Notes: generated by a model not told the origin, from the letters alone. 64,000 nt of DNA from Syntrophomonas sp. DTU018 (GCA_001513155.1 LFSR01000037.1:1-64000); one strand, 5' to 3'. Counted from the first letter of the stretch, positions 8,035 to 18,600 are shown. Program-made: numbers and translations.

Positions 8035-8635
8035 AGGTATCCTCCTTCCGGTTCAAGCGCAAACGCAGGTATCTTAAGGTCCCGCGATAAAGGATACGCC
8101 ACAGGTAATAATCCCCGATTAAGAAGAGCATGCCTAAAGCAGCCAAGCCTATGGACATGGAAATAGTAGCTGCGGCGGTCAGGCTGTCGCTGTACCATAA
8201 ATCTGATATATGTACTATTCCCGGTTGAATCAGATTAGCTATGACTCCGATCAACAGGAAAAGTCCGCTGCAGCTGACAACTAAACCAGCAGCCAGCAGG
8301 GCAGTCATGGCTCCGGCTACGCCTAGAACCGGACCCAGCACCAGCACGAGATTGGCAATTCCCAGTTTTAATACTGCTTTTATGGCGCGAAATAGGTTAA
8401 GAAAAGATGCTTCCAGCTCAGCTAGGGTTATCAGTTGGTGGGCTTGGTAATAGCGGGCTATAGCCTGGGGAGTGCCAAGACTGGCGGCGATCTCTTCTTC
8501 AGTTCGGCTTTGTTCCATACCCAGGCGGAACAACTCCCGGTGAGCATCTAAAATTTCGACTTTTTGGCTTTTATCTAAGTGGGATATTTTATCCAGCTCA
8601 AGTTCCAGCGCCTGCAGAAATTCCTGCTGGTTCAC
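8024..8635 (-). CDS. HAAS/DUF1700 domain membrane protein
   Basis: A 203-aa protein. The N-terminal 80 residues are the HAAS-type helical domain (MNQQEFLQALELELDKI, and ASLGTPQAIARYY), followed by about four transmembrane helices. GTG start behind GGGAGGG. DUF1700 genes usually sit directly behind a PadR-type regulator gene and are co-regulated with it; no PadR gene is found here. The function is not established. The downstream 58-aa membrane gene overlaps it. Confidence 0.8.
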   Translation of the reverse strand: MNQQEFLQALELELDKISHLDKSQKVEILDAHRELFRLGMEQSRTEEEIAASLGTPQAIARYYQAHQLITLAELEASFLNLFRAIKAVLKLGIANLVLVLGPVLGVAGAMTALLAAGLVVSCSGLFLLIGVIANLIQPGIVHISDLWYSDSLTAAATISMSIGLAALGMLFLIGDYYLWRILYRGTLRYLRLRLNRKEDTYAQ

Positions 8636-8738
8636 TCAGGTATCCCTCCCCCCAATGTCAAATGCCATGCTTGACTGAGACACCAGTTACCATCTGATCC
8701 AGGAATATTGCTTTAATGCTAGGCTATAACCGGCGGAT

Positions 8739-8775
8739 ATCTATACATATATACATATATATACATAATGTAACA
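8739..8775 (-). promoter_or_regulatory. AT-rich alternating tract upstream of the HAAS gene
   Basis: A tract of alternating TA/CATA units (TATACATA-type repeats) lies about 105 bases upstream of the HAAS/DUF1700 start, in a 200-base gap without genes. It contains several overlapping TATACAT/ATGTATA palindromes. PadR operators often use ATGTAnn/nnTACAT half-sites, so it could be an operator, or simply an AT-rich promoter region. Confidence 0.3.
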
Positions 8776-8834
8776 TCAGCTCGACTATCAGGCAAGGAAA
8801 TACATATTTCGCCGGGTGATACTTTTAGTAATAG

Positions 8835-10220
8835 TTATGCCTTATAGCTCCTCCAGTCATAGTGATGGCTTTTGGGGGGCAGATACTCCTGCTGGTGATG
8901 GCTAAAGGGATAAAGATGCTTGTAGTAATTGGCATTATCTGCAATTTGCCGCAGAAGAGCAGCCAGCCGGTCAATTTCCTCCCGGGTATTGTAAGCAGCC
9001 AAGCTGATGCGGACCATGCCCGGCCAATGGGCAGGACTCTTCTGTGACCAGTATGACAAAGGCTGTTCAGTGTTGAGGCCCAAGAGCTTGCGCACATAAG
9101 TCTGAGCGCAAAAGCAGCCCGTTCTTACCCCGATGCCTCCTTCATGGCAGAGGATACTGCCCAGCTGGGCGTGGGGAAAGGAAGGTAGGTTAAAAGTGAT
9201 TACTCCCACCCGGGGTTGGGATCCGTATATGATTATGCCGGGGACAGAAGATAAGGCTTCCAGGGCATAACAGGTAAGTTCATCTTCATAAGCGGCCATT
9301 CTTTCCAGACCTAATTGCTGCAGGTATTGGAGAGTGTCAGCCAGAAGGAGGGCCCCCAGTACATTGGGAGAGCCAGCTTCCTCCCGGTCCGGCAGTCCGG
9401 CCCAGATAATCTGTTCTTTGGTAACCAGGGATACTGTTCCTCCTCCCGTCTGATCAGGATTACCCTGCTGGAAAAAATGACGGGGGCCGATTAAAACACC
9501 GCAGCCGAAAGGAGCATAAATCTTATGGCCGGAAAAGGCTAAAAAATCAATATGGGCTGGGTCATCATGGGGTTTTATATCAACCGGCCGGTGAGGCACC
9601 AACTGAGCTCCGTCCACCAGGATAAGAGCCCCGTATTCATGGGCCAGGGCTGCCAGGTAATGTATGTCGTTAATATGCCCGGTTACATTGGAAGCCCCGC
9701 AGACCGCCACCAGCCTGGTATGAGGATAATGTTTCTTCAGCATCTGCTCCAGTATAACTGTTTGCAAACAGCCCTTTTCATCGACAGGCACATATTCCAC
9801 CCGGGCACGAAAACGCCAGGGCAAGTCATTGGAGTGGTGCTCCATTTCGGTGGCAATAACTATGTCCCCCCTTTGGAAGGGAAAGCGGTGAGCCAATTTG
9901 TTTATTGATTCAGTGGTGTTTTTGGTAAGAATGACGGTGTCCCAGTCCAGGTCGGCTTTTACAAAACGCCCGATAACTTCGTGGCTTTTGTCGTAATAAA
10001 AAGACGACAATTGTGATTTGTGGCCGGTTCCCCGGTGAACACCCGAATACCAGCGCAGGTAATCGTCCAGGCGGTCAACTACTGGGTGCAGGGCTGGGGT
10101 ACTGGCCGCGTTATCAAAATGAATATAGGGAGCCTGCCGGCTGCGCCTGGTAGGAACCAGGCAGTCAGCTCCGATAATTTGGCGGCGAAAGCTTTGGAAG
10201 GGAAAACCCCGCTGTTTAAT
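8835..10220 (-). CDS. Class V aminotransferase (cysteine desulfurase/selenocysteine lyase-like), apparent ATT start
   Basis: A PLP enzyme of the aminotransferase class V fold. The family N-terminal motif YIHFDNAASTPALHP (codons at about 10127-10083) lies upstream of the first standard start codon in frame (TTG at 10010). The pyridoxal lysine is in FSGHKIYAPFGCG and the C-terminal Cys loop is RTGCFCAQ. With the full N-terminus it is 461 aa if translation starts at ATT 10218-10220, placed 8 bases after GAGGTG; there is no ATG, GTG or TTG between the preceding in-frame stop and 10010. It would take sulfur from cysteine as persulfide or act on a related substrate. The DsrE-like gene just upstream on the same strand suggests a sulfur-transfer pair. 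A frameshift near the start or a sequencing error remains possible. Confidence 0.85.
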   Translation of the reverse strand: MKQRGFPFQSFRRQIIGADCLVPTRRSRQAPYIHFDNAASTPALHPVVDRLDDYLRWYSGVHRGTGHKSQLSSFYYDKSHEVIGRFVKADLDWDTVILTKNTTESINKLAHRFPFQRGDIVIATEMEHHSNDLPWRFRARVEYVPVDEKGCLQTVILEQMLKKHYPHTRLVAVCGASNVTGHINDIHYLAALAHEYGALILVDGAQLVPHRPVDIKPHDDPAHIDFLAFSGHKIYAPFGCGVLIGPRHFFQQGNPDQTGGGTVSLVTKEQIIWAGLPDREEAGSPNVLGALLLADTLQYLQQLGLERMAAYEDELTCYALEALSSVPGIIIYGSQPRVGVITFNLPSFPHAQLGSILCHEGGIGVRTGCFCAQTYVRKLLGLNTEQPLSYWSQKSPAHWPGMVRISLAAYNTREEIDRLAALLRQIADNANYYKHLYPFSHHQQEYLPPKSHHYDWRSYKA

Positions 10221-10250
10221 GTTTATCCCACCTCAGGAAGTGTTTAATCT

Positions 10251-10279
10251 ATACTATGTACACCTAATATTTTTGTCAC
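10251..10279 (-). promoter_or_regulatory. Candidate promoter overlapping a hairpin before the aminotransferase gene
   Basis: On the minus strand GTGACA (10274-10279) and TAGTAT (10251-10256) are separated by 17 bases, about 30 bases upstream of the proposed start. The -35 falls in the loop of a 7-bp inverted repeat, CACCTAA 10261-10267 and TTAGGTG 10282-10288. The hairpin may be a weak terminator for the DsrE gene or an operator. Confidence 0.35.
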
Positions 10280-10295
10280 TGTTAGGTGCAGCCAG

Positions 10296-10775
10296 CTAGA
10301 TAAACAGTTCCAGGTGGGCATTAACTGCATCCTGCAGGTACTCCTTGACATCGATTACTTTGACTTCCGGCAGCAGTTCTTCGGGGTTTAAGCCCATAAC
10401 CTCTAAAGACAGCTTGCAGGCATAAAAAGTAACTCCCTTTTTGCGGGCACCCTGCAAAAAGTCTGCTAACTGGGGGGTGCTGGAGTCCTCCATCATTTCC
10501 ACCAGCATGTATTTGCCCAGGCCGCTCATATTCATGCGGGATAAAGGCAGCTGGTCCGGCCCTTTGGGGGTTACTGCCGCAAACATCTTCTCATAGATGC
10601 TTTTGTCTTCCAGACTCATTTTTTCCGGATCCCTCAGCAGCATCAATCCCCAAAAGGCAAAAAACATGGTGACTGACATGCCCAGTTCCCGGGCTCCATT
10701 AGCCAGGATCAGCGCTGCCAGTGCCTTGTCATAATCTCCGCTGAACACCAGCAAGTTTACATGCTTTTTATCCAC
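10296..10775 (-). CDS. DsrE/DsrF-like family protein
   Basis: A 159-aa protein of the DsrE/DsrF/DrsH-like fold. Typical segments are NLLVFSGDYDKALAALILAN at the N-terminus, FFAFWGLMLLR in the middle, and the conserved-cysteine region FYACKLSLEVMGL near residue 125, which carries sulfur in characterised relatives. The GTG at 10775 follows GGAGG by 10 bases. The frame stays open upstream to 10856, but that part translates the palindromic repeat at 10820-10854 and is not coding. It sits 75 bases upstream of a class V aminotransferase on the same strand. Sulfur relay is inferred from that pairing. Confidence 0.85.
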   Translation of the reverse strand: MDKKHVNLLVFSGDYDKALAALILANGARELGMSVTMFFAFWGLMLLRDPEKMSLEDKSIYEKMFAAVTPKGPDQLPLSRMNMSGLGKYMLVEMMEDSSTPQLADFLQGARKKGVTFYACKLSLEVMGLNPEELLPEVKVIDVKEYLQDAVNAHLELFI

Positions 10776-10819
10776 TGAAACATAACCTCCTCCAATTTGC
10801 TGTGAAAATGACTGCGTTG

Positions 10820-10854
10820 TGTCATCGCGAGGAGCGAAGCGACGTGGCGATCTC
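10820..10854. repeat. Solitary palindromic module
   Basis: A single 35-bp copy of the palindromic module (ATCGCGAG ... GGCGATCTC variant) that elsewhere builds the array at 5827-6110 and the interiors of the elements at 28103 and 39273. It lies 45 bases upstream of the DsrE-like start and may be transcribed as part of its leader. Confidence 0.85.
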
Positions 10855-11005
10855 ATTCAACAGGCCTGCTGTCCAGGCGACGATTGCTGTCTGCTAGTAG
10901 CATGAACCATTTTCGGCTTAATTATCAAAGATCAGCTAACTATAGATTCAGCTATTGTATGGTAAACTGTATTAGGATGAAATTTCAGGTCAGGCAGGGA
11001 TTTTA

Positions 11006-12145
11006 ATGCAGGAAAGGCATTTAGTGATAAGCGGCTTTATTATTACGGCATTGCTGGCCGCAGTAATACTGAACGGCTGGGTGCCCTTCTGGGTGGTGGC
11101 TCTGGTTATCCTGGCAGCTGGAGTTGGGTTTACTTATATGCTGGCCTTGGGGCAAAGACAGCAGGACTACCTGGCCAACCAGCAAGCTCTGGTAAGGGCT
11201 CTGCAGGACCTGCATAAGGCTGACTCATATCCGGATTTGGTGAAAAACCTCGAGTTAGCCCTGCACCGGGTGCTGGCCGGAAAAGCAACTGCCGTAAAGG
11301 TGTTGGAAGCCAATTCCCCTGCACCGTCGGAAGACATAGCCGGATGGGAAGATTTGTTTAAACTTGCTGAAACCAATTCCGAATTGCAGGTGATTACCAG
11401 GGAAGATGAGGATTGGTGTGCCCTGCCGGTAAAGTGCTCATCTCCGGAATCCAGCCAAATATTTTTGTGTTGGAAGCAGAAACATGATCCAGCTGGGCTG
11501 CCTGTTCAAGATAAGAAGAACGTCAGCACTATCGCTGCTATTGCTGCTCAGATACTCACCCGGTTAAACAAGCAGCACAACCAGGAACAGTTCCTAAATC
11601 AACTGCTGCTTACCGCGGTAAAAGCCAGGGAGGACCAGGTGCCAGGATTCAGCGGGCACGGAGAAAGGGTGGCTCTGATTGCCGATATCCTGGGGCAGCA
11701 GTTGGGCCTGGATGAAAGGGAAAGAAGAGATTTGCACTATGCTGCCCTGCTGCATGACATAGGAAGAGTCTCATTATCCCAGGGTGGTGATGAAGATCAT
11801 CCTGACAGAGGAGCGGCAGCGTTCCCGGCAGGAGATGAATGGGATTCTTTCCGCGAGGCTGTCCGGTATCATCATGAAAGATACGACGGCAGCGGCTTCC
11901 CGGAGGGAAGAAAGATGACGGATATTCCTCTCTTAGCGCGCATCCTGGCAGTGGCTGACATTTTTGACGGTTTGACCGCCCTGGCTCCGGAAGAAAACAG
12001 ACTGCCTTCCCGGCTGGCCTGCCAGGCTATCCAAAAAGCCACCGGATCCGGTTTCGACCCTCTGGTAGTAGTGGCTCTCCAGGAATCCCTGGACTTGATC
12101 GAAAAGCAACTGGCGGTTTTGACACCCCCTAAAGCAGGGGACTAG
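11006..12145 (+). CDS. Membrane-anchored HD-GYP domain protein
   Basis: A 379-aa protein with two N-terminal transmembrane helices (about residues 6-50) and a middle region of roughly 130 residues that looks like a divergent GAF-type sensor. The C-terminal HD-GYP domain has HGERVALIADIL, the metal pair HDIGRVS, HHERYDGSGFPEG, and the late Asp in ILAVADIFDGLTA. HD-GYP proteins usually hydrolyse cyclic di-GMP or related cyclic dinucleotides. The second half of the metal site reads DEWDSFREAVRYHHE, with the HH and HD residues retained, so it is probably active. It ends 480 bases before the surface-protein cluster; a link is speculative. Confidence 0.85.
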   Translation: MQERHLVISGFIITALLAAVILNGWVPFWVVALVILAAGVGFTYMLALGQRQQDYLANQQALVRALQDLHKADSYPDLVKNLELALHRVLAGKATAVKVLEANSPAPSEDIAGWEDLFKLAETNSELQVITREDEDWCALPVKCSSPESSQIFLCWKQKHDPAGLPVQDKKNVSTIAAIAAQILTRLNKQHNQEQFLNQLLLTAVKAREDQVPGFSGHGERVALIADILGQQLGLDERERRDLHYAALLHDIGRVSLSQGGDEDHPDRGAAAFPAGDEWDSFREAVRYHHERYDGSGFPEGRKMTDIPLLARILAVADIFDGLTALAPEENRLPSRLACQAIQKATGSGFDPLVVVALQESLDLIEKQLAVLTPPKAGD

Positions 12146-12159
12146 CCTCCACAGGGAGA

Positions 12160-12256
12160 AGGCCCATGCCTGTTTCCCGCCCCTTTCGCATCCCTCAGTT
12201 GCGCAGTGGGTTGCGACGACTCGTCGTACATCGCTCGCCAGCCTAATACTCCTGCT
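12160..12256. repeat. Half copy of the second dispersed repeat
   Basis: This stretch matches 46164-46256 with few gaps: shared blocks include CCTGTTTC, CCCTTTCGCA/CCCTTCGCA, GTGGGTTGC and ATACTCCTGCT. It corresponds to the right arm only of the palindromic element at 46045-46256. The minus-strand translation of both copies reads alike (SDVRRVVATH against SDLRRAVATH), which is why spurious short frames appear in both places. Confidence 0.75.
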
Positions 12257-12625
12257 AAAACTGCGCACAGTGGCTTTAATCGATATGGCCTGTTCTGCTG
12301 GTGACAGTTGCGAGAGCAGCAAAGCAATTTCACATGAGGATGGCAGGCAATACTGTCAGATGATAGCTACGTCGTTCTCCTTATGCCGCGGACATGGTGC
12401 AAGCTTTTCTCAAAGCGATAGAATTACAGGCCCATGTAACCTTCTTAAACCTTTACATATGAAGCTTAAAAGTAGGACCGGTATAACAGGAAAATTTCAA
12501 AAAAAAGCGCATGAGGGAGTAGAAGGAGTATCTTGTCATCGCCCGCCTTTTAAGAGAAACAGGATAAAAACCGATAAAAGAGAAATAAAATCATAATTGT
12601 GAATTAAATGTCGGGAGGGTCTTAA
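12257..12625. other. Long non-coding leader upstream of the TIG protein gene
   Basis: About 370 bases without a supported gene, between the half repeat and the GTG of the TIG protein. It becomes purine-rich and AT-rich toward 12560-12600. A short stem (CTGCT at about 12294 pairing with AGCAG at about 12315) is visible, but I could not match a known riboswitch such as the cyclic di-GMP class. It probably holds the promoter of the surface-protein cluster. Confidence 0.4.
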
Positions 12626-15600
12626 GTGAAAAGGATCCGTTCACTCATATCAATTATATTGACTGTGGCATTGCTACTATTGAGTTTTCCGGGATATTCT
12701 CCCCAAGTTTGGGCCGAAGGTCCAATACAAATCGATAATGTTTTTGTGGAAAGAACCGATAATGAACTGTTGGAGACTGTAAACGGGGTTATCGAAATAG
12801 ATGGCAGCGGACTTAAAGATGCCCTGGTGTTGGTTCGTACCACGGCTGGTGGCGGCAGTAAAATATTAGGTGAGGAGATGGGCCAGCGACTGGCCAACGA
12901 AGACACCTATCTCAAATTTCAACTGACCGGTGCAGAAATGAAATCGATATTACTGAGCGATGGTATCAAAATCGGTACTGTGTCGGTGGCTGTCGATGAC
13001 TCCAATTTTGCCACAATAAGCAGTGTTGAACCCAAAGTTGTAAATATGGGAGCTTCTACACAATTGACGATACGGGGAAGCAATCTGAATAATGACAATC
13101 TGACTTTTGGAAAGGGTTCATTTAACGGCGGAAGCATCAACAGGACTTTTGATACGATTACTATTAGCAACCTGTCAGGTGATACCGGTTTTCACGATAT
13201 TATTTTCACGCGGGTAAGAGAGGACGTTGCCAATGTAAGCGGGAAGGTTACACTCCGCCGTCTCTACCAAAACCAGTTTCGGGCAGTACAGCAGCGGAAT
13301 TTTGCGGGACTGGAGATGTACCCGAATAAAGGAGTAGCTGGACAAACCACCGTTTATTTCCGTGCCCCTCATTTAGAAGAAAGTTCGGTATTTTTCCTTC
13401 GGGATATAAATGACCCCTATTATGCTGCCAATCTGGGCACCCACTATCATTACCAGAGCAATGTTAATGCTGATGATATTATTACCGTCAAAGTTCCCAA
13501 CCTGACTCCGGGAACCTACCAGGTGGTGTTGACCAATCGTTTGACCAATCCACCAGCCGGGACTGATTTGCGCAGTCTGGTTGTATGGCAGCAGGTCGTA
13601 GGGAGCTTCCTGGTGATCAGCGCCAGCAATGCTGCCCAGATAGTGCGGGTGGAACCTAACCAGGGGCCGAATTTAAACAGCAATAAGGTAACCGTCATAG
13701 GGCAGAATTTTAATGAACTGCTGATAGATGGGCTGACCATGGACCCCGACCAAACAGTAAGCATGCAGGTGCATGATAATAAATCCCTAGTTATCAACTA
13801 CGGAACCGGAACTTATAGTGTGGGCACAGCCAGCAAAAATGTTCAGGTTGAACGTACCATAAAGGTATTCATTGGTGAAGATACCCTGTTCCAGCCTGTG
13901 GATCAGCAGGAGTTCAGCACTTACTACGACAACCTGCGGGTTTTGACTCCCGTATTAAATGACCAGGAAATCCAGGATGATCCCTATAAGGATGTGGTGG
14001 TGGAGTTAACTACAACCTTAAAAGTAACCGGAACCGATCAGGAGTATCGGTTTATTGAACAAGCCATATTGGAAAATGGCTATTTGTTTGTCAAAAGCTA
14101 TACTGCTCCCTCTTTTACCGAAGTTATTCCCAACAGCATTCCTGTAGTGCAGGCGGGCGGTCAATACGAAACTAGGGAAGATCTGGTTATAAGCATAATT
14201 GGTCAGGATTTCATGGTAAATAAATTCACCGATCCGGGAACAGTTACTGAGTATGTTTACTATCCCCTGGTGAATTTAGGGGGAACTATTACCATAAAAC
14301 GGGAAGGGAAAAACTCAGAGGATGTAATGATAAAAGATGCCAGCGGAGCTTGGAAAAGATTTCAGGGAGCCAGTATGGAAGTGCTCAATGGCAGCACCGT
14401 AATTGACGGTACTGTGGGCAAGGAAGTAGGCACCCGGATAGTAATTCGCATTCCGGCGGGTATTTCGGTCAGTAGCGACAGCATTAATGCCACTTTTTTA
14501 GAGGTCACCAATCCCATGAAAGATACTGGAGACTACGGTTACCCGATTCGGAAAGAAGATATGATTCGCTTTGTAATTGTGGACGAGCACCAGGGGCCGG
14601 TTATTAACAGTGTGGAGCCCCATGTGGTCCCCACCGAAGGTGAAAAAGGCGTCCAGATAAAAGGCTCCAATTTCCAAGTAGGAGTTCGGGTATTCATAGA
14701 TGGCCTGGAAGTTAAGAACATCAAGCGAGATCCTTCCTCCCAGCTGATAACCTTTGATGCTCCCCCTGGCCGGGAAGGAGAGACGCGGCTGGTAGTTATG
14801 AATCCCGATGGAGCAGCTGATTCGGCCCAGTTCATTTATGTAAAGACCCAGACTGACCTGCGTATAACCAGTATATCCCCCTCCGAAGGGACTATCGGCA
14901 CTCTGGTGGTAATCAACGGGGAAGGTTTTCTGGGACCGGACCCCACAGCTAGTGATTCCGGCATGGGCATTTACCGTCTGCTGGGAGCTCGGGTCTTATT
15001 TGACAATGAGGATATTAATGAATATCGCTACAAAGAAGGCAGCACCAGTATAATTGAGCCCCAGGGCTATACCGCTCCTCAAGGAGAGGAGTTGCTGCGG
15101 GTGGAGGACGGCCGTTTAGTTCTGGCTGACTATTATCTCAGTATTCTTCTCCGGGACAGCAACAACAAGTATTACATAGTAAAGAAAACCGCCTCCGGGC
15201 AAGGAGTATTAACTGATGGAGTACAAGAGTGGACTTTTGCCTACGACGGCACCAAAATAATGGCCACAGACAAAAGCGGGAATATTTATGACGTTACCTT
15301 GGACAATAACGGCAAGAATTTGGACAATAACGGCAAGAATGATCAATTAACCTTAACTCCAACTGGAGCTGGCAGCAGCGGGTCAGGCTTGGTGCTGGAT
15401 GTTCTCACTCCTTACCGGGTGGACGGCGACCGTAACATTGTAGGCCATCGCGCCAAAGTAGTTGACAACGGCAAGCGGATTCTGGTAACCATTCCTAATT
15501 TACAGGTACAGAAATATTATGATGTTACCGTTATCAATCCGGATACCAAAAGGGCTACCAAAAAAGAAGGGTTTTACTTCTACTTGAGCCCTCAGCGTAT

Positions 15601-18600
15601 TCCCGTTATTGAACAAATCATTCCTGACCGGGGTTCCACCACCGGCGGCTATTACATCGATATAATCGGCGAAAATTTTGAACGCACTGATACTATTCAG
15701 ACCCGGGTATTTATAGATGGGGTAGAGGTCCCTAAAGCTGATACTATAGTGAGCCCTGACTTGAAGTCTATACGGGTCAAAGTCCCGCCCTATAAAGGCG
15801 ATCTGGCTAAAGAACTGGGGGTAGGTTTCAAGGCAGTACCAGTAGTGGTATTGAATCCTTCCGACGGAGGAAGTTCCGGGTTGCCGGAAGGCTTTACCTA
15901 TGTGGTACCCACCAGCCAGCCGTTTATTGACAGCCTGGTGCCTGCGGAAGGCACAGCCGCGGGAGGCGATTATGTCCAGATACTGGGCCGTGATTTCCGC
16001 TTATATGAACCTTTCCAGGATGTTAACAACAACTTCGCCTTTGATCCGGGTGTGGATACTTTTTCTGATATTAATGGTAACGGCCAGTGGGACGATTTGC
16101 GCAAGTGGTCCAATCTACAGGATTTGAAAAACGAAGTGGATGATGAAGACCAGGTTAAAAAGCTGATTCAGGTTTTGCCCCGGGTATATTTTGGCAGCAA
16201 TGAAGCCCAAGTAACCGACTTCAGCAATAACCGTCTGGTAGTAAAAACCCCGGCTTCCCAGCCGGGAACCGTATCTGTATACGTAGTTAACAATGATTAC
16301 GGGGTTTCCAACAGCAAACCCTTTACCTTTAAAGGCTCCAGCCCTCGCATCACGGCGGTAATTCCCGATGTAGGCCGCCGGCAGGGGGGCGAGATAGTAG
16401 AAATCCACGGCTCTGGCTTACAGGAAGGCACTATTAACATATTGGGCACTGATAAAAACGTAGAGAAAAAGACCATGCCTCTGGTGCGCTTTGGCAGCCT
16501 GGAAGGAAGCGGGACCATCATAGATGGCCGGGTCAGCAATCTGGATGTTGGGGGATACTTAACAGTTAAATATAACGCCAATGTTGCCGACAATAATCTA
16601 TCTCTGTCGCTGCAAACCGTTGTCGGTCAGGTTTACCAGCAGGATTACTCCTATGACGGCAGCGATCTGTTTATCGATCTCAGTTACCTTCAGGACAGCC
16701 AGGGCCAGTCTTATGGCAGCCGGGAGCTGGTACGGGTGCAATTGATTTTGGACAAGCAGGGTTATCGCCTGCAGGTACAACGGGGATTTGCTCCGGAGGC
16801 TACGCTGGTAAGTGCCAATCAGATTCGGGTTACCACTCCTCCGTACTATACGGTGGGACAGGTGGATCTGTCAGTTATCAACCCGGATGGATCCATAGCC
16901 AAGGCCTCATTTACCTACCGCAACCCGGACAGCAACCCGCGCATTACCAATATTACAAGGGATGATCAAGCCCCGGTATTAACTGACATAGAGGGACGGC
17001 AGGTAAAAATACTGCGCATGAATTACCAGGGGGAAAGTCAGGTAAAAGTATTTGGTACAGACTTCCGGGAGAATGCCATTATAAAAATAGGAAACCTATT
17101 TACCATTACCCCGGATCAGATTATCTATACCTTACCAGACCAATTAACCTTTACCATGCCTAAGGTTCCCGAAAGTGAAATAGGCAAGCTGCACCGGGTA
17201 GTGGTTATAAATGAAGACGGAGGTACTGCAGCTTCTGACGAACCGGTCTCTGGCAAAGACCAGGACAAGATTTATCTGCAGTTCACCAAAGGTGAAACCG
17301 AACCGGCAGTAGAGGCAATAGATCCGGTGAAGGGGCCGGCTTCCGGCGGTACCCGTATTAAGATTGCCGGCAAGGACTTCCGCAAGGTTATGGAAGGCTA
17401 TGGTGACAAATCTGTGAAGGTGTTTGTGGGCGGAAAGGAAGCTACCGCTGTGGAGGTGGCTGATTATAAAACCATCTGGGCTACTACTCCTCCTAATAAC
17501 CCCGGTACGCTGACGGTTAGAGTGGAAAATCCCGATGGACAAATCAGCATACCCGCGGGGAACTATACCTACATCAGCACTCCTCAAGTAACCGCTGTGG
17601 TTGATCCTACTGACCCGGCGGAAAGTACGCCTATTAATGAAATTTCCGTAGAAGGCGGGCAGGAGATAAAGATCAAGGGAAGCGGGTTCATGCCGGGGGC
17701 CAAAGTAGTCTTTGCTCCGGTGCTGGAAAAGGCTGCCTCTGATACCGGTGGCAATATCATCTACCGGGTAACTACTGCCGACAACAACGGCTATACCAGT
17801 CAGGTGCTGGATCCCTACCTGCTGAAATCGGGAAGTTCAGGCACGGATGTGCGGTTTATTGACGAGAACACCCTGACGGTAAAGACTCCGCCAGGAAAAC
17901 TGGATACTATGGGGTTAATAGTGGTTAACCCCGACCAGGGTGCCAGTGAGAATTATGGAGATATTTCCTACGAACTCCCGGAACTGCCTGCCCCCGAAGG
18001 CAAAGTTTATGCCGAGATCATTCATGACCAGCATAATCGAACCGATCGAGCCATCAAAGTGTCCTGGAATGGTGTTGCCGGGGCCAGGGAATATGAAATA
18101 TACGTAGTGCGGGGAAGCCGGGAAGAATTCATCGGTTCCACCCAGCTTACCTCTTATATATTTAATGATCTGGAACCCAATACCCGCTACCGGTTCATAA
18201 TCAAAGCGGTGGGGAATTTTGGTTCTTCCAAGCCATCCCAGGAAAGCAACTGGGTGAAAACCGGTTCCAGAGTGGGTCCTCCCGATGAGGACGGTAAACT
18301 AGGTGAAAAAACCGAAATCAAGCGAGAAGGTACTACTGCCTACGTTAATATAGGCAGACGGGATAGTTCCCGCTCCACCCTCTGGGTCGATCTGACCAAA
18401 GGCGACCTGGCGGGCAGCAGTCAGGTGGCAGTTGCTATTCCTGCCAGCGTGGTTGCCAGTGGTGGTGCAGATATCGTTATACAAGGCAAAGATTTCCAGC
18501 TAAGATTTAATCCCCGGGCCTTTAATACGGCTCAGGTATACAGCAGCCGGAATCGGGATGATGCGGGAATACGCTTCCGGATAGCACCTTTGACCGGTAC

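Noticed and set aside
12270-12480. Cyclic di-GMP riboswitch behind the HD-GYP gene
   Set aside because: The conserved GEMM core could not be found on reading; only a short stem is visible.
12270-12596. 108-codon frame upstream of the TIG gene
   Set aside because: No start signal, unlikely residue composition, and it lies in the repeat and leader region.
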